Assembly: GCF_026898095.1 (NCBI RefSeq)
Contig: NZ_CP114015.1
Span: 310,001-374,000, forward strand
From: Arthrobacter sp. ATA002
GTDB lineage: Bacteria; Actinomycetota; Actinomycetes; Actinomycetales; Micrococcaceae
Direction of reading: 5' to 3'
Length of the DNA stretch: 64,000 nucleotides
The notes below the pieces were generated by a model. The model saw nothing but the letters and a program-made list of their open reading frames with translations. It did not search any database and was not told the origin of the DNA. This document shows, piece after piece, positions 55,035-63,855 of this stretch (positions are counted from its first letter, which is position 1; every line of letters starts with the position of its first letter). The translations under genes and the position numbers were made by a program.

Positions 55035-56132
55035 GTGCCAGATGCAGGTCTGCCCTCCGGCGGGCGTTCCGGTTCCTGGCGGCCGGACATCCTGGGAGCG
55101 GGATACCAGCAGCTGACCCTCGACCTCCATGGAGGTGCCCCGGCCACGCTGGTCCGTTACACCCCTTCGGCCGGACCGGGCGACACCACGGCGGACGTGC
55201 TCTATGTGCACGGCTGGTCGGATTATTTCTTTCAGCGGGAACTCGCCGAGTACTGGGCGGGCCGCGGCGCCCGGTTTTACGCCCTGGACCTGCACAACTA
55301 CGGACGCAGCCTGCGGCCGGGGCAAAGCCCGGGTTACGTCACGGATCTTGCGGAATACGACGACGACATAGCCTCGGCGCTCGCCGCCATGGGGCAGCCG
55401 GATCCCGTGCCGGGCCTGCAGCCGGGCGCCGCTTCGGCGGAGTCCGGGCCGCCGGGCGGTTCCGGGCCTGTCCCGGCCGGGCGGAACCTGGTTCTTCTGG
55501 GCCACTCCACGGGCGGACTGACGCTGAGCCTGTGGGCCGCCCGGCATCCCGCTGCTGCCTCCGCACTGGTGCTCAACAGCCCCTGGCTCGAATTCCAGGC
55601 CACCGGGCTGGGCCGCCGGGTCATCTCGCCGCTGATCGGGCTGGAAGCGCAGCGCCGGCCGCTGGCGCCGCTGCCCCCGGTGGATGTGGGCAACTACTCC
55701 CGTGCCGTTTTCTCAGCCTTCGGCGGGGAATGGAGTTATAACCTGCAGTGGCGCCCGCTGCGGGGATTTCCCGTGACCCTTGCTTTTCTGAACGCGGTTT
55801 TCCGCGCCCAGGGCATAGTGGCGGACGGGCTTGGCCTGCGGATCCCCGTACTGGTGCTGCTCTCGGATAAGAGTTACCTGCAGCCGCGCTGGTCGGCGGA
55901 TGCGGGACGGTCCGACGTCGCGCTGGATGTGAACGTGGTGGCGCACCGGGCGCTGTCCCTGGGGGACACCGTGACAGTCGCCCGAATTACCGACGCCCTG
56001 CACGATGTCTTCCTCTCCGCCGCCCCTGTCCGCCGCCGCGCCTACGAAGCGGTCGCCCGGTGGAGCGCGGGATACCTGCCTGCCGCCGCTCGGCTGCAGG
56101 GCGGGGACGGAACGGCGGCACTCAGTCGATGA
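55035..56132 (+). CDS. Alpha/beta hydrolase (lysophospholipase-like)
   Basis: 365 aa. Oxyanion region DVLYVHGWSDYFFQ, nucleophile elbow LLGHSTGGL, and a C-terminal His near DALHDVFLS; the acid is probably in LSDKSYLQPRWS. Resembles monoglyceride lipase/lysophospholipase proteins (Hydrolase_4). No signal peptide, so cytosolic. GTG 55035 with AAGGGA was chosen over a longer ORF. Its end overlaps the convergent malate synthase by 11 nt. Confidence 0.82.
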   Translation: MPDAGLPSGGRSGSWRPDILGAGYQQLTLDLHGGAPATLVRYTPSAGPGDTTADVLYVHGWSDYFFQRELAEYWAGRGARFYALDLHNYGRSLRPGQSPGYVTDLAEYDDDIASALAAMGQPDPVPGLQPGAASAESGPPGGSGPVPAGRNLVLLGHSTGGLTLSLWAARHPAAASALVLNSPWLEFQATGLGRRVISPLIGLEAQRRPLAPLPPVDVGNYSRAVFSAFGGEWSYNLQWRPLRGFPVTLAFLNAVFRAQGIVADGLGLRIPVLVLLSDKSYLQPRWSADAGRSDVALDVNVVAHRALSLGDTVTVARITDALHDVFLSAAPVRRRAYEAVARWSAGYLPAAARLQGGDGTAALSR

Positions 56133-57720
56133 GGTCGTAGGCCGGAAGGGTGAGGAAATCGGCGTACTCTTCGGCCAGGCTGATGTCAGCGATCAGCCGG
56201 CCCGCGGGAGCGTAATAGCGGGTGAAGGTGTCTTCGGGCACCTCGCCGCGCAGGCGTTCGGTTTCTTCCGCAAGGAGCCGCTCAACCAGTTCCTTCGTTA
56301 CCGTTGCCCCGGTGTCTTCCAGGACCACGGCATTGCGGACCTGCTGCCACACCTGGGAGCGGGAGATCTCGGCGGTGGCGGCGTCCTCCATCAGATTATG
56401 GATGGCGACTGCGCCGTTGCCCGAGAGCCACACCGCGGTGTAGGCCACTGCCACGTAGAGGTTCGACCGCAGGCCGGCTTCGGTGATGGAACCGCCGGCC
56501 GTGCTGACGTCCAGCAAATCCGGGGCCGTCACCGTGACGTCGCCGCGCCGGCGGTCCACTTGGTTGGGCTTATCCCCGAGGACCGAATCGAAGACCGCGC
56601 GGCAGGTATCCACCATGTCCGGGTGGGCCACCCAGGAGCCGTCGAAGCCGTCCCTGGCCTCGCGGGTCTTGTCCTCCGTGACCTTTTCGAACGCCCTGGC
56701 GGTGGCCTCGGGTTCCCTGCGGTTCGGAATGAAGGCTGCCATCCCGCCCATGGCAAACGCCCCGCGCCGGTGGCAGGTCTTTACCAGCAGCTCGGTGTAG
56801 GCCCGCATGAACGGTGCCGTCATGGCAACGTCGGCCCGGTCGGGGAGCAGGTAATCCTTGCCGGCGTCGCGGAAGACCTTGATCATGCTGAACAGGTAGT
56901 CCCAGCGTCCGGCGTTCAAGCCCGAAGCGCGGCCGCGCAGCTCGTAGAGTATTTCGTCCATTTCAAAGGCGGCAGGAATGGTCTCGATCAGCACAGTGGC
57001 GCGGACGCTGCCCTGCGGTACACCGGTGTACTCCTCGGCGAAGGCAAAGATGTCGTTCCACAGCCGGGCCTCGAGGTGGCTCTCCAGCTTGGGCAGGTAA
57101 TAGTACGGGCCGGCTCCGTTCTCCAGCAGGACCCGTGCGTTGGAGAAAAAGTGGAGGCCGAAATCCACCAGCGCGCCGACGGCGGGTGCGCCGCCGACGT
57201 TCACGTGCTTTTCCGGCAGGTGCCAGCCCCTGGGCCGGACCACCGTTACTGCCAGCGGGGCGTCGCCGCGGAGCGCATAGTCCTTACCGTCCCCGCTCGT
57301 GAAGGACAGGTTGCCGCGCGCCGCCCGGTAGAGGTTGACCTGCGCGTCCACGACGTTGTGCCAGGTGGGAGTCAGAGCGTCCTCCAGGTCCGCCAGCCAC
57401 ACTTTGGCGCCGGAATTCAACGCGTTGATGGCCATTTTCGCCGGTGCCGCAGGACCGGTCATTTCGACTCTGCGGTCTGTCAGGGCAGGCGGGGCGGGCG
57501 CCACGGTCCACTCGCCCGCGCGAATATGGGCCGTTGCGGGCAGGAAATCCAGGGTTTCACCGCCTGCAATGCGGCGGCGGCGTTCAGCACGTTCCGCCAG
57601 GAGCCCGTCGCGGGTTCCACGGAAGCGGCGGTGCAGTTCGTCAACGAACGCCAGCGCCTCCGGGGTGAGGATTTCCGCGGCCCCCGCCGCCGGGGACATG
57701 TCGCTTACTGTTACGGCCAT
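56122..57720 (-). CDS. aceB: Malate synthase A
   Basis: 532 aa, glyoxylate-cycle enzyme condensing glyoxylate with acetyl-CoA. Signature regions: LADLEDALTPTWHNVVDAQVNL (catalytic DLED), VTVVRPRGWHLPEKHV, RATVLIETIPAAFEMDEILYELR, and DGSWVAHPDMV with KPNQVDRRR. Length and motifs fit isoform A. No isocitrate lyase gene is in the window. ATG 57720. Confidence 0.95.
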   Translation of the reverse strand: MAVTVSDMSPAAGAAEILTPEALAFVDELHRRFRGTRDGLLAERAERRRRIAGGETLDFLPATAHIRAGEWTVAPAPPALTDRRVEMTGPAAPAKMAINALNSGAKVWLADLEDALTPTWHNVVDAQVNLYRAARGNLSFTSGDGKDYALRGDAPLAVTVVRPRGWHLPEKHVNVGGAPAVGALVDFGLHFFSNARVLLENGAGPYYYLPKLESHLEARLWNDIFAFAEEYTGVPQGSVRATVLIETIPAAFEMDEILYELRGRASGLNAGRWDYLFSMIKVFRDAGKDYLLPDRADVAMTAPFMRAYTELLVKTCHRRGAFAMGGMAAFIPNRREPEATARAFEKVTEDKTREARDGFDGSWVAHPDMVDTCRAVFDSVLGDKPNQVDRRRGDVTVTAPDLLDVSTAGGSITEAGLRSNLYVAVAYTAVWLSGNGAVAIHNLMEDAATAEISRSQVWQQVRNAVVLEDTGATVTKELVERLLAEETERLRGEVPEDTFTRYYAPAGRLIADISLAEEYADFLTLPAYDLID

Positions 57721-57815
57721 CGTGCATCTCCCTGCAGAACGTGATTTGACGGTACCGGCTGCTCAGCCGAGTGGGAGGCAGTGTACACCGGCGGTGCGCG
57801 CAGCGCAGGGCGAAG

Positions 57816-58460
57816 TCAGGCGTCGGCGGCCCGCATGAAGGTCAGGACGTCCGCCGTCGCGCTCCAGCCCTGCCTGCTGTACCAGGGCACGGACTTGGGC
57901 AGTGCCGGCATGAGGATCAGGGGCACTTCCGTTGCCGCAGCTTCACCGGCCAGCGCGGTGATTACTGCCGATTCCATGGTGTGGTCGGGATCTGCCCGGC
58001 GAATATCGAGGCCCCCGAAGACGGCGAACCCGGGCGCCGCGGCCATCCGTGCCCCTGCCACCGTCTCCCCGAAGGCCGTAATGCCGACCACCGTGCCGCC
58101 CCCGGCCGCAGCCGCCGATAGTTCCGCTCCATCGGGAAGCTGGGGTACCTGGGGCAGGTCTGAGGGATACGCGGTCAGCAGTGCAAGCCGGGACAGGGGC
58201 GCCAGGCCCTGTCCCGCGGCAAATTCCTGTGCGGTTTCGGCGTCATCAGTAACGAGTGTCAGGCGCGAACCGCGGCGGCCGGACACCTCGGCAGCTGCCC
58301 GCGGAGTGTCCCGGCCCGGCCAGGTCACGACGTACTGGGGAGGGTCCGTGGTGCGGGCGGGCGCCATTTTCACGGCGTCGCCGTCACGGATGCTGGACAG
58401 CCCGCGCACCGCCGCCCACGCCGGAACCCAGTGGGAAAAGCCGCTCTGCCAGGATCCCAC
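57816..58460 (-). CDS. Hypothetical protein with GNAT-like C-terminus
   Basis: 214 aa, GTG start. The C-terminal half shows a weak GNAT pattern: GGTVVGITAFGETVAGARMAAAPGFAVFGGLDIRRADPD, and WYSRQGWSATADVLTFMRA resembles the last GNAT strands (Y-x-R-x-G-W). The acetyl-CoA loop is not obvious, so acetyltransferase activity is uncertain. It lies 40 nt after the Asp23-like gene on the same strand. Confidence 0.6.
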   Translation of the reverse strand: MGSWQSGFSHWVPAWAAVRGLSSIRDGDAVKMAPARTTDPPQYVVTWPGRDTPRAAAEVSGRRGSRLTLVTDDAETAQEFAAGQGLAPLSRLALLTAYPSDLPQVPQLPDGAELSAAAAGGGTVVGITAFGETVAGARMAAAPGFAVFGGLDIRRADPDHTMESAVITALAGEAAATEVPLILMPALPKSVPWYSRQGWSATADVLTFMRAADA

Positions 58461-58500
58461 TGCTCACCGTCCCCGCCGGGGCGGCACGGGCGGACGCAGG

Positions 58501-59061
58501 TCAGTCATCGTACAGGTCCTCCACAGTGAGATGGACGGTGTGCGGGATGATTCCTACGGACGCAACCACCGCGGCGCGGATGTTCCGGCGCAGGAAGTCC
58601 ATGGTGCGGCGGATGTCCACGCCCGGTGCCACAGCGGTTCGCAGATGGATCCGCAGCCCGAAACCGGCGTCGGGGACCAGATCCACGCGGCAGCGGCGGG
58701 CACGGACGCCGCCCACGCCGTCGGCGGCGCGGCGGACGACGGCGGTGAGCGCATCTTCGGTGATTTCCACACCCCCGTTCCGGGCGCCTGCAGGTGCCAG
58801 CTGTACCCCGCCCCGGGCGTGCGCGCCGGCCACCGCCAGAACGGCCGGTTTGAGGCCGGGCGGGGGGCGGAAGGCCGGGTGCCTCAAATCGTGTTCCCGC
58901 AGTGTTTCGGTAACGGCGTCCAGCCGCATCAAGCTGTTTCGGGCCCGGCGGCAGTCCGCACACGTGAGGGTATGCCGGTCCGGCGGGCGGTCTATGTCCT
59001 GCCACACCCGGGCGAGCGTGCGTCCGCAGGCCGGAGGGGACAGCTCGGGCTTTAGTGCCAT
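58501..59061 (-). CDS. ZAS-type anti-sigma motif with Asp23-like C-terminal domain
   Basis: 186 aa. The N-terminal 45 residues contain HTLTCADC, an exact H-x3-C-x2-C zinc-binding anti-sigma (ZAS) motif in a helical context. The C-terminal ~100 residues (EITEDALTAVVRRAADGV...VDIRRTMDFLRRNIRAAVVASVGIIPHTVHLTVEDL) resemble an Asp23/Gls24 domain. There is no TM helix. It overlaps the sigma factor gene by 10 nt and is therefore its likely regulator. This links the sigma factor to the Asp23 operon transcribed divergently. Confidence 0.7.
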   Translation of the reverse strand: MALKPELSPPACGRTLARVWQDIDRPPDRHTLTCADCRRARNSLMRLDAVTETLREHDLRHPAFRPPPGLKPAVLAVAGAHARGGVQLAPAGARNGGVEITEDALTAVVRRAADGVGGVRARRCRVDLVPDAGFGLRIHLRTAVAPGVDIRRTMDFLRRNIRAAVVASVGIIPHTVHLTVEDLYDD

Positions 59062-59687
59062 TGGATCATCGCCTCCGCCAGATTCTCCCGGGCGCGTGCC
59101 AGCCGGCCCCGGACCGTGACCGTGCTGATGCCCAGCGCGGTGCCGATCTCCGCATAACTTCGGCCGTGCAGTTCACGCAGCAGCCAGCATGCACGCTGAC
59201 CCGGCGGCAGCGCCGCCAGAGCGCGGGACAGGCACTCGAGCTCCGCCGCGAGCTCCGCCGCGCGGTGCGGATCCGCGGACGGCACCGCCAGTACCGGCCA
59301 CAGCCCGGCCGGATCCATGCTGGCCTCCGGATGGGCCGAACGGCGGCGCAGAACGTCCAGGCAGCGGTTTGTGGCCGTCCGGTACACCCAGGCTCCAAAG
59401 GCAGCGGAGCAGTCAAGGGAGGGAAGGGCGCGCCAACCGGCAGTCAGCGTCTCCTGCACAACATCTTCGGCGTCCCCCCGGTCATCGAGCATCCGGTATG
59501 CAAGCCGGAAAAGCCGCCCCTGATACCGCTCCACCAGCTGCTCGAAGGCGGAGAGGTCCCCGTCCTGGGCGCGGGCCACAATAGTGGCCTCATCCAGCCT
59601 GGCCGGCGCGGAAGCTGCGCCGGGCCGGACCGGGATCTGGAACTGCGGAAGGAAGCCGGACTCTTCCGGCGATTCGGCCGTGGCCAT
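59052..59687 (-). CDS. ECF-type RNA polymerase sigma factor
   Basis: 211 aa. Sigma region 2 (AFEQLVERYQGRLFRLAYRMLDDRGDAEDVVQETLTAGWRALPSLD) and region 4 (ALPPGQRACWLLRELHGRSYAEIGTALGISTVTVRGRLARARENL) are clear, with no region 3. ATG 59687 has an AGGGG site. It is coupled to the downstream ZAS/Asp23-like gene. Divergent Asp23-family genes 210 nt away are the obvious regulon candidates. Confidence 0.9.
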   Translation of the reverse strand: MATAESPEESGFLPQFQIPVRPGAASAPARLDEATIVARAQDGDLSAFEQLVERYQGRLFRLAYRMLDDRGDAEDVVQETLTAGWRALPSLDCSAAFGAWVYRTATNRCLDVLRRRSAHPEASMDPAGLWPVLAVPSADPHRAAELAAELECLSRALAALPPGQRACWLLRELHGRSYAEIGTALGISTVTVRGRLARARENLAEAMIQWH

Positions 59688-59896
59688 GGGCGCCCCTGTC
59701 CGGTCCGGCGGGCGCCGGCCCGTTCCCAATATTGCAGACGCCCCCGGCCCGATGGAACTCCCGCATGCCAAGCCCGCCCGGAGAATATGAAGTTTGCACT
59801 CCAGCGTGACGTTTGGGTGCGGGGAGCGTCCTTAACGCCGTACGCAACCTTCACACGCGGCCCCGCAGGGCCCGTTCCGAGCAGGAGATGAGTGAC

Positions 59897-60452
59897 ATGG
59901 CAGATGCCCAGAAACCCTCAGGACCGCCCCCGGTTCAGTGTCGGCTCAGCAGGGCAGCTCAGCCGGCGGAAACACCGGGAGCGTGGCTGCAAGCACGGTA
60001 GCCGGCTCCGGCAGCACGGAGCCGGTCCGCAAGTCCGGGCCCTGCACACCCCGCACGGTGACACCACGATCGAGGAAACGGTGGTGCAGAAACTCGCGGG
60101 AATGGCCACGCGGGAGGTGCCGGGGGTCTATGCCATGGGCAACGCGGCGCGCCGGGCCTTTAGTTCAATGACCGAGCGCATTCCCGGTTCGCAAACGAAC
60201 GTCAGCAACGGTGTCAGCGTGGAAAAAGGGGAGCGCCAGGCAGCGGTGGATGTGAGCATCATCGTCGAGTACGGCTTTTCGATCGTCGAAGTCAGCCAGA
60301 GCATCCGCCGCAACGTCATCCGCTCGGTGGAGAACGCCACCGGGCTGGAGGTGCTGGAGGTCAACGTGAACGTCACCGACGTGCACTTGCCGGACGACGA
60401 CTCCGGCGAGGACGGGGACCAGGGACACAAGCCGTCCGACCGGCTGGATTAG
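59897..60452 (+). CDS. Asp23/Gls24 family envelope stress protein (two frameshifts near N-terminus)
   Basis: 185 aa after correction. A Ser/Gly-rich N-terminus (ADAQKPSGPPPGSVSAQQGSS...) precedes the Asp23 domain (about 60-165: IEETVVQKLAGMATREVPGVYAMGN ... AVDVSIIVEYGFSIVEVSQSIRRNVIRSVENATGLEVLEVNVNVTDVHL). Asp23 proteins gather at the membrane with small partners and relate to cell-wall stress. Breaks at CCCCC 59927-59931 and CCC 60040-60042, each needing one base. First gene of the rightward Asp23 operon. Confidence 0.87.
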
Positions 60453-60515
60453 GGCCGCGGGGAGTAAGCAAACTGCCGGAAAAGCGCCGGCGGCGACCGA
60501 CTAAAGGAGGACTCC

Positions 60516-60695
60516 ATGTCCGCAACAAAATGGTGCTTGGGCGTAGGCCTGGTCCTGGGAATCGTGCTGGCCTTCGGCGGCTGGTATGCCTTCCTGCTGG
60601 CTGTGCTGTTCGGCCTGATCGGAATGCTGGTGGGGCTGGTTGCCGACGGCAGGCTCGACCTGGCGTCCATGTTCGGCAGAGCGTCGAGCAGATGA
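60516..60695 (+). CDS. DUF2273-like small membrane protein (59 aa)
   Basis: Two short hydrophobic helices (CLGVGLVLGIVLAFGGWYAFLLAVLFGLIGMLVGLVADG) resembling AmaP/DUF2273 anchors that hold Asp23 at the membrane. ATG 60516 has AAGGAGG. Its TGA overlaps the ATG of the next gene. Confidence 0.8.
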   Translation: MSATKWCLGVGLVLGIVLAFGGWYAFLLAVLFGLIGMLVGLVADGRLDLASMFGRASSR

Positions 60696-61111
60696 GCGCA
60701 CCCGGGATCGAAGAGACCCGCCCGCCGGGCCCGCGGCGTTCCCGTACCGAGGTCGGGGAGAGGGGCGCGACGGTCCTGTCCCGGAAAGTCCTCGAGAAGA
60801 TCGCCGGGCAGGTGGTGAAGGATGAAACGTTCGCCGGCGGCAGTTCCGGCGGGTTCCTGGGGATAGGGGCGCGCGGGGACCTCTCGGCCCGGCCCCGGAC
60901 CGAAGTGGAGCTGGCGGGAAATGTCGCGTCGCTGAAGGTCCAGGTGGGCCTGCCGTATCCGGTGCCGCTCCGTCAGGCGGCGGATGCGCTGCGGGGGCGG
61001 ATGTCGGACCGGATCACGGAACTGACGGGAGTGGAGGTGCGGCAAGTCGACGTTACCGTTTCCTGGCTGATGCCCGACAGGTCTGACGACGGCCGGCGGA
61101 GGCTGCAATGA
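60692..61111 (+). CDS. Second Asp23/Gls24 family protein
   Basis: 139 aa: VLSRKVLEKIAGQVVKDE ... LAGNVASLKVQVGLPYPVPLRQAADALRGRMSDRITELTGVEVRQVDVTVSWL follows the Asp23 pattern. A Gly/Ser loop replaces part of the first helix pair. The start and stop overlap the neighbouring genes (ATGA on both sides), so translation is tightly coupled in the envelope-stress operon. Confidence 0.82.
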   Translation: MSAPGIEETRPPGPRRSRTEVGERGATVLSRKVLEKIAGQVVKDETFAGGSSGGFLGIGARGDLSARPRTEVELAGNVASLKVQVGLPYPVPLRQAADALRGRMSDRITELTGVEVRQVDVTVSWLMPDRSDDGRRRLQ

Positions 61112-61674
61112 ACGGCGGCCCGCCCGTTGCCCTGCGTCCGCGGCCCAGCCGTGCCGTTCCGGCGGTCATCTGCGGTCTGGTCCTGCTGGCCGTGGGGGTG
61201 CTGCTGGTGTGGGCGGCGGTCGCGCGGCTGACCCAGGGGCAGTGGCCGGCGTTCTTCACCGCAGTGTCCACCTGGCTTTCCACACTGAGCTGGAACAGCG
61301 CCGGCAGCTGGACCGCGGGCATCATCCTTGCCGCGGCCGGGCTGGTGCTGCTGCTGGCCGCACTGGTTCCGGGCGGGTTCCGTGCGCTGACCCTGCATAT
61401 GGACCCCACCCGGGAAGTCACCGGCGAGAGCCAGGCCGTCATGTCCCGGCGGGCTGCAGCCCGCCTGGCCGCAGCAACGTGCGAACACATTGACGGGGTG
61501 TCCTCCGCTTCGGCCACGGCGTCGGACCGGGAGATCCGGGTGACGGTCAACACCCCGCTCCGGGACACGGCGGACCTGCAGCACTGGGTGACGGACGGTG
61601 TCCGGTCCCGGCTGCAGGCGTCGGGGCTGGATCCGCTTCCGGCCGTTTCCGTCTTCATCCGGTCCGGCAGCTAA
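61108..61674 (+). CDS. Asp23-associated membrane protein (DUF6286-like), copy 1
   Basis: 188 aa. Two TM helices (AVICGLVLLAVGVLLVWAAVA and AGIILAAAGLVLLLAALV) are followed by a cytoplasmic Asp23/Gls24-like half (SRRAAARLAAATCEHIDGVSSASATASDREIRVTVNTPLRDTADLQHWV). This TM2-plus-Asp23-like layout is seen next to Asp23 genes in Actinobacteria. It is similar to the next gene. Confidence 0.8.
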   Translation: MNGGPPVALRPRPSRAVPAVICGLVLLAVGVLLVWAAVARLTQGQWPAFFTAVSTWLSTLSWNSAGSWTAGIILAAAGLVLLLAALVPGGFRALTLHMDPTREVTGESQAVMSRRAAARLAAATCEHIDGVSSASATASDREIRVTVNTPLRDTADLQHWVTDGVRSRLQASGLDPLPAVSVFIRSGS

Positions 61675-61702
61675 CCAACTGTCTTCAGCGAAAGGGATCA
61701 CC

Positions 61703-62302
61703 ATGCGGCAACATCCCGGCACCGCAAACCGTGTTTGGCTGGCCATCCTCGGCCTGGTGTGTTTGGCGGCGGGGATTTGGGCCCTGCTGCTGGCCAGCGG
61801 AACCCTGGGGCCGGCGGAGGACCCTGTCCTGAGCGGTCCTCCGGAAGCAGTCACCGGACCGGACTACGCTCCGGTTGCCGCACTGGCCGCGGGCCTGCTG
61901 CTGGGGCTGCTGGGCCTGTGGTGGATCCTGGCGCAAATTCCGCGCAGCCTCACCGCGGGACCGTTCCGGCTGCAGGAGGATGCCGCACGGGGGATCACGG
62001 TCTGTGATCCGTCCGTCCTTGCCGCTGCCGTGCAGCACGAGACGGAGCACATTCCCGGGGTAGTGGGAGCAACGGCGCTGCTCCGCGGATCCGCCGACGA
62101 ACCGGACCTGACCGTAAAGGTGACGGTGAACGCGCGGGCCGACATTAGGGCCGTGGTGGACCAGATCCAGGGAACGGTGGCCCCGCATCTCGCGTCGGCC
62201 CTCGAAACCCCGCTCCACAGCCTGGGAATCCAGATTGAAGCCAGCAACAAGCCGGGTTTGGCCGGCAGCACTGTCAGCTCCACCGGAACCGTGGTTTATT
62301 AG
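61703..62302 (+). CDS. Asp23-associated membrane protein, copy 2
   Basis: 199 aa, same layout as its neighbour: TM1 (LAILGLVCLAAGIWALLLASG), TM2 (VAALAAGLLLGLLGLWWILAQI), then a soluble domain (VCDPSVLAAAVQHETEHIPGVVGATALLRGSADEPDLTVKVTVNARADIRAVVDQIQ). ATG 61703 has AAAGGGA. Last gene of the operon; probably a diverged duplicate of the preceding gene. Confidence 0.8.
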   Translation: MRQHPGTANRVWLAILGLVCLAAGIWALLLASGTLGPAEDPVLSGPPEAVTGPDYAPVAALAAGLLLGLLGLWWILAQIPRSLTAGPFRLQEDAARGITVCDPSVLAAAVQHETEHIPGVVGATALLRGSADEPDLTVKVTVNARADIRAVVDQIQGTVAPHLASALETPLHSLGIQIEASNKPGLAGSTVSSTGTVVY

Positions 62303-62340
62303 CCCCCATGCCTCATGACCCCCATGGCCCCTTCCGGCCG

Positions 62341-63855
62341 TTAGCGGACCTGCGCCGCACGCTGCGCAGCCACGGTGGCCCGATGCTCGGCGACCCGCGC
62401 CTGGTGCAGGGGCGTCCGGCGCAGGACGGCGTAGACCGCGCCCAGCAGGGCGAACCAGACGGGGGTGACCACCAGCGCCTGCAGGGTGTCGGGCTGCGTG
62501 GTCAGCGCCCAGAGCAGGAACCCAAAGAACGCCAGTACCACGTAGGCCATCACCACGCCCCCGGGCATCTTGAAGGCGGACTGTTCGTGGAGCTGCGGAC
62601 GGCGGCGCCGGTACACCAGGTAGCTCACCAGGATGATGGTCCAGACGAACATGAAGCACAGCGCCGAAATGGTGCTGACGAGGGTGAAAGCGGCACTGAC
62701 GGATTCGCCGGCGTACAGCAGCACCACGCCGGCCAGCAGGAAGGTGCAGGAGAAGAACAGGGCGTTCTGCGGCACCCTGCGGCGGGACAGGCGGCCAAAC
62801 GCCTTGGGGGCGTCGCCGTCGTGCGCCAAACCGAAAACCATGCGTGACGTGGAATAAATCCCGGAATTCGCGGACGAGGCAGCGGAAGTGAGGACCACGA
62901 AGTTCACGACGGCGGCTGCGGCACCCAGCCCGGCGAGGGTGAACATGCCCACGAACGGGCTCTCGTCAGCACTGAACCTGTCCCAGGGAACCACGGAAAT
63001 CAGCACCACCAGTGCGCCTACGTAGAAGAGCATGATGCGCAGCGGAATGGAGTTGATGGCCCGGGGGAGGTTCTTTTCCGGATCCTTCGTTTCGGCGGCC
63101 GCGGTTCCCACAAGTTCAATGCCCACGAACGCGAAAACGGCGATCTGGAAACCGGCGACAAAGCCCATCGGGCCGGTGGGGAACAGCCCGCCGTGCGCCC
63201 ACAGGTTGTCGAATCCGGCAACATTGCCTCCGGATTCAAAGCGGGTGAAGATCATGACCAGGCCCACCACGATGAGGGTCACGATGGCCAGGATCTTGAT
63301 CAGGGCAAACCAGAACTCGGTCTCGCCGAAGGCCTTCACGCTGGGCAGGTTCAGGACCAGGAGCACCAGGATGCAGGCCAGCGCCGGTATCCAGAGCGGA
63401 GCGTCGGCCCACCAGAACGTGACGTAGTGGGATATGGCCACCACATCCGCTATGCCGGTGACCACCCAGCAGAACCAATATGTCCATCCGGTGAAGAATC
63501 CCGCCCACGGGCCGAGCAGGTCCGCGGAGAAGTCGGTGAAGGACTTGTACTTCAGGTTCGAGAGCAGGAGTTCGCCCATCGCCCGCATGACGAAGAACAG
63601 CATGAAGCCGATGATCATGTAGACGAAGATCACCGACGGCCCCGCCACGGAAATGGTTTTTCCCGAACCCATGAACAGGCCGGTGCCGATCGCGCCGCCA
63701 ATCGCCAGGAGCTGGATGTGGCGGTTGGAGAGTGAGCGGGAGAGCTCCGGCTCGGAGGAACTCGGGGACCCCGGGGACGGCGCCTCTCCGGGGGAAGAAC
63801 CGGAGGATGGCACGGGGGACGGTGCGGGGGAGGGGCTGGTCAATCGGTCGGACAT
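62341..63855 (-). CDS. Amino acid permease (APC superfamily, AAT family)
   Basis: 504 aa, 12 predicted TM helices. The hallmark is at TM1: HIQLLAIGGAIGTGLFMGSGKTISVAGPSVI, with FTDFSADLLGPWAGFFTGWTYW in TM3 and GIELVGTAAAETKDPEKNLPRAI. Closest in pattern to D-serine/D-alanine/glycine (CycA-like) or other neutral amino acid permeases. The N-terminus has an unusual 40-residue Ser/Pro/Gly-rich stretch. ATG 63855. Confidence 0.9.
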   Translation of the reverse strand: MSDRLTSPSPAPSPVPSSGSSPGEAPSPGSPSSSEPELSRSLSNRHIQLLAIGGAIGTGLFMGSGKTISVAGPSVIFVYMIIGFMLFFVMRAMGELLLSNLKYKSFTDFSADLLGPWAGFFTGWTYWFCWVVTGIADVVAISHYVTFWWADAPLWIPALACILVLLVLNLPSVKAFGETEFWFALIKILAIVTLIVVGLVMIFTRFESGGNVAGFDNLWAHGGLFPTGPMGFVAGFQIAVFAFVGIELVGTAAAETKDPEKNLPRAINSIPLRIMLFYVGALVVLISVVPWDRFSADESPFVGMFTLAGLGAAAAVVNFVVLTSAASSANSGIYSTSRMVFGLAHDGDAPKAFGRLSRRRVPQNALFFSCTFLLAGVVLLYAGESVSAAFTLVSTISALCFMFVWTIILVSYLVYRRRRPQLHEQSAFKMPGGVVMAYVVLAFFGFLLWALTTQPDTLQALVVTPVWFALLGAVYAVLRRTPLHQARVAEHRATVAAQRAAQVR

